NCBI RefSeq assembly: GCF_905404315.1 | Contig: NC_066310.1 | Coordinates: forward strand, 62,001 to 126,000 | Length of the DNA stretch: 64,000 nucleotides | DNA from: Leptidea sinapis | Taxonomy: Eukaryota > Arthropoda > Insecta > Lepidoptera > Pieridae | Direction: 5' to 3' | Part shown: piece by piece, positions 55,069 to 64,000 of the stretch | Numbering within the stretch: the stretch's first letter is position 1 | How the letters are laid out: each line of letters starts with the position of its first letter | Translations under genes and position numbers: made by a program | Notes under the pieces: model-generated | What the model saw: only the letters and a program-made list of their open reading frames with translations | What the model was told of the DNA's origin: nothing | Databases searched by the model: none

Positions 55069-56234
55069 TTTTATAAATTATACTACATAAAGTCATCCGT
55101 AACTGCACAATGTATACTAGATTCCAAACAGACCTGTACGAGAATGTGTTATAATTATGGGGGAACAATGGATTATAGAATAAAATATAATAAATAGAGA
55201 AGCCATATTTTGACGACGCATGACACAATAACACGGTGAGATTTACACAGTTTAAAAAAAGTCCCTTCAATTTATATAAATCAGATTGATTAGAGATATG
55301 AATCACTCTAGAACTATCACTTTTTCTCATAAATATTTTACAGTCTCTGATCCACAAATAAGAATAATTTAATTCAATCTTCGATTGCCGTGCTTGTTTT
55401 AAAAGCTGTTTATTGAGTGGAGTCAAATGGTCTCCGATATAGACGCTGACGGAGGGCCCTGGCAGGCCGATGTCGGATGTGGTGAGTCCTCGGCGGGCTC
55501 GCACGGCCGCCAGCAGCGTGTCCTTACCTATACGGCGAGTGTACTTCACCACTATGGCCGGTGAACGGCGATTCTCACTGTTGTTTTTATCACCAGGCGA
55601 GCCGTATCGACGCACACGGTGAATAGAATCGATTTCATTCAAATCGAAACTTAACCCCACTTTAACATACATTGAGCGCAATATGTCGATCAAATTTTCT
55701 TTATTGGATGCTGGTATTCCAGAGATTTCTAAATTATTCAACCTGCCATATTGATCTCGCATGTTTATTTCATTTTTGAGGAACGTAACGGTTTCGCTGA
55801 CTGCACTTAAATCCGACTGTAATTTGGTGATTGTAGACATTTTTTGTTCTACAACAATAAGTCTATCCTCAACATCAGAGAAACGGGGCTCCATTTCATT
55901 CCATTTTTTATTTAGTTGTTCGATTCCTGAAGACACTTTGAGGATATCATTTTTAATGGAAGCGAATTAATTTTTGAGCATTTTTGAGTTCTTTTATTTC
56001 CTGAATCTCTGATCGCAGGCACTTTATTTCTAGCAGCACCTCGTGAATCCCTGGGGTTATTCCAGCCGTTGCAGATGCACGACACAAGGGGCAGCGCCAA
56101 GCGGCCTTCTTATCGGCACCCATTTTTCTATAGCTGGTCTCCATAATTCCAGCGCACCCAAAATGCAGATGGCCCTTGCAGAGTCCGCATTCTACAAAAT
56201 CCGTTACTAGTTCCTTACACTTTATGCAAGACAT
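55061..56234 (-). pseudogene. CR1/L2-like LINE ORF1: PHD-like finger, coiled coil, RRM-like domain
   Basis: Start ATG 56234 (MSCIKCKELV). A PHD/RING-like finger (CIKC, CGLCKGHLHFGC, CPLC) ends near 56090. After a shift near 55950 the frame holds a coiled coil (LNKKWNEMEPRFSDVEDRL..LKNEINMRDQ). An RRM-like segment follows (RLNNLEISGIPASNKENL, IDSIHRVRR, IVVKYTRR), then VYIGDHLTPLNKQLLKQAR and YLWIRDCKIFMRK. The stop at 55061-55063 lies inside the ORF2 start. The ORF1 protein would bind element RNA. Confidence 0.78.
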
Positions 56235-56584
56235 GTTCGTATGCACACGTGATATGATAAGTATTAAGTAATTAAATATTTTACAACACACCCGCGGAGA
56301 AGGATCGCGTAAGTAGGAAGGTAACTGTAAATAAAACGCGAGCGCACTGATCGAGTCGCGAGTGAGTACTGAACTGAACATACACGATTAACGTGCAGAA
56401 TCACGAAACACAAACACTGATGCTAACTATCACGATCGTAAAACCAGGTAATTAACACTGATAATAACAAGCTACGTTCTACGAAGGAACGTAGTAGGTG
56501 CGAGACTCAAAGAGTCCCGAACAATAGCGCGCGATAACAATAACTAGCTCAGGTAACCTGAGCAGGTAATGCGATAACGCAGGT

Positions 56585-57012
56585 AATAAAATATTCGATA
56601 AAGGACAGATAACGCGGCACGTGTGCTCGCGTTGCCTGCCTGGATCGAACTGCTGTGCCGCTGCCCCACACTGCCCGCTGTGCGAGGCAAAACAGAAGCC
56701 GGCGGACCACAGAGAGGGAGGCGGAGCAAGTGCCGCTTCCGCCACCGCCAAGTCTGCAAAAAAAAAAAACAAAAAGAAGAAGAAGCCTGCCGAGAAACGC
56801 TCAATAGCCCACCCCCGGCCGGCCCGCCTGTCCGCCGCTGACGTGGAACGCGCCGCGAGGGTCGCAGACATGGTCGTCAAATAAGCGATGGCCATCTCTC
56901 TCCTGCAGGTGAATCTTAATCACTCGGCCAGGACTCAAGACTTCTTGTACCAGAGCCTGGCCGAGGGGTTGGTCCAGGTGGCGGTGGTGCCCTGTATACC
57001 TGTTACCACTAC
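56585..57012 (+). pseudogene. R1-clade LINE scrap: end of ORF1 and start of ORF2
   Basis: Plus strand. A Cys-rich and lysine-rich C-terminus (CPLCEAKQKP, KKKNKKKKK) ends at TAA 56882-56884. ATG 56888 then starts MAISLLQVNLNHSARTQDFL and LAEGLVQVAVV, the usual beginning of an R1-group endonuclease. It breaks off near 57012. The GC-rich composition contrasts with the AT-rich neighbours. A minus-strand frame over the same bases is judged to be a shadow. Confidence 0.65.
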
Positions 57013-57014
57013 AA

Positions 57015-57968
57015 ATTCGTTGAACCAGACTCCCCTCTCTCGCTATTGAAAGATAACATTTTTGAATGTGATAAAATCTTTAAATTTAATCATGTTTCTG
57101 GCTCTGATGTTATACAAGCTTTTAAAAGTATTAAAAATAAGGCGACAAATGATCTTTGGGGCATATTAGTTAAACTTGTCCAGTCTTTGATTGATATTAT
57201 AGCACCAGATTTAGCTATAATATTTAACAATTGCATAGAAGGTTGTACCAGTGACCCTACTATTTATAGACCAATATCTGTACTACCCACTTTTAGGAAA
57301 ATCATTAAAAAGTTTATTTTAAAACAATTGCTTCGTCATTTTTTCCATAATAATGTACTGCACTCCAAACAGTTTGGTTTCACCCAGGGTCGTTCAACTA
57401 CCGATGCTGGTATTGACCTGATCTCCCTTATATTGCAAAGGATAAATATCAAATTGTGTTGTTTGCTGATTATATATCACTCATGTTTAAAATACACAGT
57501 TGCATCCCAAATTTTGATGTTGTTAATAATGCTTTAACTAAAGTTGTACATTGGTTTGAAGCTAATAACTTGTTACTTAATGGTAATAAAACGAAATGTA
57601 TTAAATTTACTTTACCTAATGTTAAGCAAGTGTTAATCGATATACAGCTTAAAAACGAGAAATTAGATATAGTTGATTCCGCTATTTTTCTTGGAATAAC
57701 GCTAGATGCCAAACTTCAATGGGGCCCTCATATAGAAAATTTAACAAGTAGACTAAGTTCTGCTGCATACGCAGTAAAAAAGATTCGTTCCTTAACAGAC
57801 ATTGAAACTGCAAGATTGGTTTATTTTAGTTACTTTCACAGCATTATGTCATATGGTATATTATTATGGGGAAATGCTGCTGATAAAGATTCTATTTTCG
57901 TGCTGCAGAAAAGAGTATGGGACCAAGAGAGTCGCTTAGATCTAAATTTAAAGATTTTAAAATTATGA
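57015..57968 (+). pseudogene. CR1-like LINE RT scrap, internally deleted
   Basis: First frame (to about 57440): an RT N-terminal region with YRPISVLPTFRKI and HSKQFGFTQGRSTTDAGIDL. The catalytic core is then missing. A second frame (to 57968) resumes at HWFEANNLLLNGNKTKCIKF, LGITLDAKLQWGPHI, SAAYAVKKIRSLTDIETARLVYFSYFHS and LLWGNAADKDSIFVLQKR. Motifs are those of CR1-group LINEs. No tail is seen at the right end. Confidence 0.75.
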
Positions 57969-58800
57969 CAGCCTTCTTCAGCATCAATTGCACACCACAT
58001 AAACTTCATTCATAATATTATTATAGATGAAATATTTCTAGCTTTTTATTTATTGGATGTCTACATCGATCACGTAAAGGCATATATTTTCTCAAAATTT
58101 ATTTCCTTAGAAAACATTTTGATGTCTAGAGGATACATTTTTCCATATAAACATTCGATTCTTTTCTTGATGTTGGAGAATTCTTTATTTACTTTCTTTA
58201 CTGGAGACAAAAACATATATAAATGATTAAAAACATTCAAATTACTAACTAAAATAATTACAATTGTTCCCTCGGAACGTCTCACTGAGAACATAGATAT
58301 TGAAGAAATATTATTGTTTTATAGTAACGCGTTTTGTGCATGAAATTTAATCTGCTCTCCGAAAGTAGATAAAAACCTGTAAATAATATTATGCCTAACG
58401 CAGATAAAAAAAATAGCTAAATGCTCATCAGTGATATCTTAAAAGCGATATCTAGCCACCTGTCTCGATTACATGGTTTATGTCATTTTTACGACGAACT
58501 CATTTGTCTAGTCGGGAGATACAGCGGTACCCCGCGATTCGCTTTGTATTCAAAGAGCGGAGAAAGTTATCCCAGGTGCGTGTCTCCACCCCCCCACTTA
58601 CCTCCACCTACCTGATCTCTGAAAATTTCCACGATTTTTGTAATATTTCGGTTTCGGGCGCTATGAAATGGGCGATTTAAATCGCTTCATTTTGAAATTA
58701 ATTGTTTTCGAATAATAATAGTATATTCAGTGAGATAAAAAAAATTGAGTGACATTGCCACCCGCGATTGTCAATATTCCGCTGATGGGAATGACCTACT
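57969..58800. other. AT-rich stretch without a recognised feature
   Basis: No frame with family motifs. About 58440-58620 is GC-richer (CCACCTGTCTCGATTACATG, GATACAGCGGTACCCCGCG) and may belong to an unrecognised repeat, but nothing in it identifies a gene. Confidence 0.3.
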
Positions 58801-58808
58801 TTTCTCCC

Positions 58809-58976
58809 TAGGTGCGTAGAAGATTTTTTTCCACCTTGATGAAAAGGTCGCTTTTAGTCCCTGGTTCGAGGGACAAAAGTCATCTTGCCGGGATAGAATC
58901 GGCCATTTTTGTCCCTCGTACCAGGTACTATAAGCGAGCTTTTCATCAAGGTGGGAAAAAAAATACTTTTGCACCT
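58809..58976. repeat. Foldback inverted repeat, arms about 70 bp
   Basis: 58809-58880 and 58905-58976 are imperfect reverse complements. Shared blocks are CCACCTTGATGAAAAG / CTTTTCATCAAGGTGG and CGAGGGACAAAA / TTTTGTCCCTCG, with a spacer of about 24 nt. It resembles a foldback or miniature element; terminal duplications were not identified. Confidence 0.65.
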
Positions 58977-59650
58977 GTTGCTTGCATATTATTAAAATCT
59001 ATAATTGTATTTAATATTTTCATTGATTAACATGACAGTATAAAATATATGTTATTGTTATATTTCTCTTACTAGTATCTAATTATTATTATTAAATATT
59101 CATGAAATGAGATAACAATTTTAAAGAAGATACACTTTAATTATATAGTCATTTGTAAAACTATATTAATATAATAAAATGCATTTTATTGCGTAAAATC
59201 TTTGCCATTAAAAAAACTCAAACGCTTGTTTATGAGCTCTAAAGGGCTGTTAATTTTTTCTCCAAATAATAATACTTTTGTAAGTAAGTAACTCATTACC
59301 AATCTACCATCCCACTACAGAACTCTATAAACTATCAAAGGTTCTAACAATGCATACAGTTTTAAAAAAACATAGCTTTACCAGTTACGATCCGGAAAAA
59401 AATAAAGCGCAAAGGCGAAAAGATAGAATCTGTGAAAAATTATTGTTTAATACTAGATTGATTTTTCTGTGTTCAAGGTAATACAATAAGCCTAATACAA
59501 ATACCTTTACAATAAGGTAAACAAAGAGCTGTCAATTTACCACCTCAACAGAACTAAATGCAAGCGTATCTTGACAGAGTGGCTACAGAAATTGGACTAT
59601 ACCTCAACTGAAAACCTTGTACACTAATAGTAACTGAGAGTAGAGTACGC
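58977..59650. other. AT-rich intergenic stretch
   Basis: No coding frame, no repeat family recognised. A short GC-mixed part lies around 59540-59645. Confidence 0.3.
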
Positions 59651-59651
59651 C

Positions 59652-59699
<48 letters not shown>
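59651..59699 (+). repeat. (CA)n microsatellite
   Basis: About 22 CA units, nearly pure. Confidence 0.95.
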
Positions 59700-61213
<1,514 letters not shown>

Positions 61214-61214
61214 C

Positions 61215-61279
<65 letters not shown>

Positions 61280-61766
61280 CATTATCATTATCATTATCAT
61301 TATCATTATCATTATCATTATCATTATCATTATCATTATCATTATCATTATCATTATCATTATCATTATCATTATCATTATCATTATCATTATCATTATC
61401 ATTATCATTATCATTATCATTATCATTATCATTATCATTATCATTATCATTATCATTATCATTATCATTATCATTATCATTATCATTATCATTATCATTA
61501 TCATTATCATTATCATTATCATTATCATTATCATTATCATTATCATTATCATTATCATTATCATTATCATTATCATTATCATTATCATTATCATTATCAT
61601 TATCATTATCATTATCATTATCATTATCATTATCATTATCATTATCATTATCATTATCATTATCATTATCATTATCATTATCATTATCATTATCATTATC
61701 ATTATCATTATCATTATCATTATCATTATCATTATCATTATCATTATCATTATCATTATCATTATC

Positions 61767-61799
<33 letters not shown>
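61214..61799 (+). repeat. (ATTATC)n microsatellite, about 95 units
   Basis: Hexamer derived from two ATT units by one T-to-C change. The first C is at 61214; two positions near the boundary (61220 and 61250) lack it, after which the pattern is regular to 61790. The minus strand reads GATAAT, one GATA core per unit. Confidence 0.97.
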
Positions 61800-62377
61800 T
61801 GTGGTGTATGTGGTCGATGCAGCTACTGTACTCAATAACTTTTGTATTAATTTACATTTACTTTTTTGACTTACTCGTGTAAGACATTGACTATTTGACG
61901 TTTGAGTGTGTCTGTTGCATCATTTTACATTTTACATATTATATTGTAATTTGAAATTATTTGTAAATCGATGCACTTAAATGTAAATCTTGATATAAAA
62001 AAGTTTTAAACAAACAAAACAAACAACAAACAAATAAACAAATATTTTTTATTACAACAAAATACAAAATACAATCAGTGTTGGGGTCTCCTTTTTAGCA
62101 AAGAGTTGCCTGTAGTAGGAGGCCCCGCTCTTCCATAGCAAAAACATAATAATGAGGTGTAATAATAGATAAGTTGACCTTAACATATACATAATTAATT
62201 AACTAAGGGAAAAAAAATCTACTAACAATAATAACATACTAAAAATTTATTTATTTGTAATCTAAACTTAATGTGCTGTGTGTGTGTGGGTGTGTGTATG
62301 TATGTATGTGATTGTATGTATTGGTGAGTGTGTGTGTGTGTGGGTGTGTGTGTTACTTTGAAAGAAAACTTAAAGAT
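61800..62377. other. AT-rich LINE 3' flank with CAAA-rich and TG-rich tracts
   Basis: Contains an imperfect CAAA tract at about 62008-62042, which fits the 3' end of the minus-strand LINE to the right, and an imperfect (TG)n tract at about 62279-62351. No coding frame. Confidence 0.5.
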
Positions 62378-64000
62378 TTAGTACGTAACTATAAGTAGGT
62401 TTTCTGTGTCTTCATAATTAAATGACCTTATCCACTCAATTATTATTTTCTTGCATTCATAGTATGATTTTTCATATATATTGTTTAGTTTATTTATTTT
62501 ATTATACAGTAAGGCCGCACGTTTTTCATACTGTATACTTGCAAACGATGTTTTGGTGTGAGGTACATGAGCAACAGTGTGTTTAATTCTCTTATTTAGT
62601 AATGTACTATTATAAGGAATAGATTTATGTATTTTTAGTACCGTATGTACTATATACAACTTTCTAACTGTTAATAAGTTACTGTCAGAATAGATGCTAT
62701 GCGTGGGATGACGCCGTTTTTTAAAATACATAATTTTAATTAAAGCACGTTGCGCCCTTTCAAGTTCTAAAAATTTGGATTTTGCTGCGCCTCCCCAGAT
62801 AGGTATACAATATATGAGTATAGACTGGACTAACGCTACATATATTTTATTCAGAAGATGCTTAGGCGTGTTTGTAGAATTTGAAGAATTTTCAGGAACA
62901 ACGTGTCTTAAACTTCTGAAAATCCAGGTAAGTTTCCGAATTCTCTTAGTAAGTTGCTCAAGATGTGGGTACCAAGATAATCGCTGATCAATCACGATTC
63001 CTAAATATTGGTGCTGGCAACTTTCCTTATAGGGCATTCACAAGTTTTATATATTATGTATTATGTTATCACACTTATGAACTCTAATATCAAAGTTCTT
63101 TGGCTGAGAGGGATTAGATATGCTGAAACATATATAATTAGTCTTAACTGTATTCAGTGTTAATAAATTCATTTGTAACCAATTAGCTACATGTATTATT
63201 CCTGATTCAGCTTATTCTCGAACCTCATTCCAAGAACTTCCGCTAAAGACAATAGCAGTATCATCAGCGTAAGATAGTATACGAGCACCTTCTATATTCA
63301 TGTTGCAGAGGTCATTTATATAAATTAAAAAAAGGGTAGGACCTAGAACACTGCCCTGAGGAACCCCAAAAGATATTATCGCATCATCGCTTACATTCTC
63401 ACCAACCCTTACTCTTTGTTCTGTGAGTGAGATAACTTCTAAATAATTTAAGCTGTGTTCCTCTTATTCCGATCTTCTCTAGTTTGTCTATAAGGTTTGG
63501 TATTGAGACGGTATCAAAGGCTTTTTTAAGGTCTAAGAATACAGAAATACATTTGTTACCTTTGTCTAATTGCTCTGTCACTAAAGTTGATAAAGAAGCT
63601 ACTGCATCCTCTGTCGATTTACCTCGTCTAAACCCAAACTGGAATGGAGATAATATATTAAATTTATTTAAAAATTGTACCAACCTATTATTCAGTAGCT
63701 TTTCTATTATCTTTGAGATACACGGTAAAACAGATATAGGTCTATAGTTATTAATATCATCCTTATCCCCCCCTTTATGAGGTCAGGAAAAACACCTTTT
63801 TCAAAACATAAGTTAGCTAGATGAGTGATAACATGTACAACTTCATGACGTATGTGTTTCAAATAGCTCGTAGGTATGTTATCCCAACCCGCTGCACTAG
63901 ACGACTTAAGACCAATTATAATTCTGTTTATCTCCTCTACGTCTGCCTCCAGTAAGATCATAGAATGTGGTATTGATTGATTATTGTCATTCTTTAAAGA
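62000..64000 (-). mobile_element. CR1-group-like LINE, running off the window
   Basis: Minus-strand ORF2 remnant with a 3' non-coding part of about 370 bp ending in the AAAC/CAAA-rich tract. The 5' part lies beyond the right edge. The clade is not fixed from the sequence alone. Confidence 0.65.
62378..63961 (-). pseudogene. LINE ORF2 remnant: reverse transcriptase
   Basis: From right to left: LKSSSAAGWDNIPTSYLK (RT start), FQFGFRRGKSTEDAVA, VFLDLKKAFDTV, then in another frame VPQGSVLGPTLFLIYINDL and YADDTAIVFSG (intact YADD near 63255). Last comes LGIVIDQRLSWYPHLEQL with PIWGGAAKSKFLELERAQRA. The frame is broken near 63700, 63400 and 63040. In a live element this enzyme reverse transcribes LINE RNA at the target nick. 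Confidence 0.75.

Larger units (their letters stand above)
52483..56470 (-). mobile_element. CR1/L2-like LINE with a PHD-like finger in ORF1
   Basis: Minus-strand element with leader (56235-56470, AT/GC mixed, containing an 8-bp stem CTACGTTC/GAACGTAG at about 56471-56493), ORF1 and ORF2. A PHD-type finger plus coiled coil and RRM-like domain in ORF1 is known in CR1/L2-group elements; the exact clade is not resolved here. The 3' end is lost at 52483. Confidence 0.75.

Noticed and set aside
56479..56895. Minus-strand 138-codon frame
   Set aside because: The plus strand over the same bases reads as an ORF1 end followed by an R1-like ORF2 start, a better explanation.
58070..58294. Minus-strand 74-codon frame in the AT-rich stretch
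   Set aside because: No recognisable domain or context; chance frame.

Overview
The window looks like lepidopteran DNA. It carries many tracts of (CCTAA)n, the C-strand of the insect telomere repeat TTAGG. It also holds a LINE whose 5' leader and 3' tail look like the CR1/Zenon-type elements common in moths and butterflies, plus Jockey, RTE-like, R1-clade, Gypsy/Mag-like and BEL/Pao elements. No host gene, RNA gene or CRISPR array could be supported; almost everything is retrotransposon or tandem repeat.

Region 1 (1-31713) is a telomeric array of non-LTR retroelements. All run head to tail on the + strand. Each ends in oligo(A) followed directly by (CCTAA)n, as expected of R1-clade telomere-targeted elements (the TRAS/SART group). 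Five element types are named here. X (about 3.44 kb) has a long 5'UTR, a gag-like ORF1 lacking its zinc-knuckle end, a long 3'UTR and no ORF2. Y (about 1.05 kb) is a 5'UTR joined to the last part of ORF2 and its 3'UTR. Z (about 3.0 kb) is 5'-truncated, with ORF2 RT, RNase H and C-terminal zinc domain. W (3.87 kb) is a single ORF1-only element with zinc knuckles. V (3.89 kb) is a single 5'-truncated ORF2 element retaining the end of its endonuclease domain. X, Y and Z form a unit of about 7.6 kb present three times with very high identity (X0 partial-Y1-Z1-X1-Y2-Z2-X2-Y3-Z3-X3), followed by W and V. No element in the block has both a complete ORF1 and a complete ORF2.

Region 2 (31714-33491) is a satellite of nearly 18 units of 100 bp that starts exactly where the last telomere tract stops. 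If the window reads from telomere on the left to centromere on the right, as the CCTAA orientation suggests, 31713/31714 is the telomere-subtelomere boundary.

Region 3 (33492-64000) is a nest of decayed elements. A minus-strand Jockey LINE is split by a Gypsy/Mag-like LTR element (35116-39816). A minus-strand BEL/Pao element (about 40969-48286) is split by a plus-strand CR1/Zenon-like LINE with a target duplication. Next come a second Jockey LINE (minus), an RTE-like scrap, a CR1/L2-like LINE with a PHD-like finger in ORF1 (minus), R1-like and CR1-like scraps (plus), an unclassified foldback hairpin, a compound microsatellite of about 1.84 kb ((ATT)n then (ATTATC)n), and a minus-strand LINE running off the right edge.

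How the parts may work together (inference): X and W would supply only ORF1 protein and would depend on RT made elsewhere. Their related 3'UTRs keep RNA hairpins, one with a compensatory base change. This division of labour resembles HeT-A and TART at Drosophila telomeres, but here on a TTAGG telomere.
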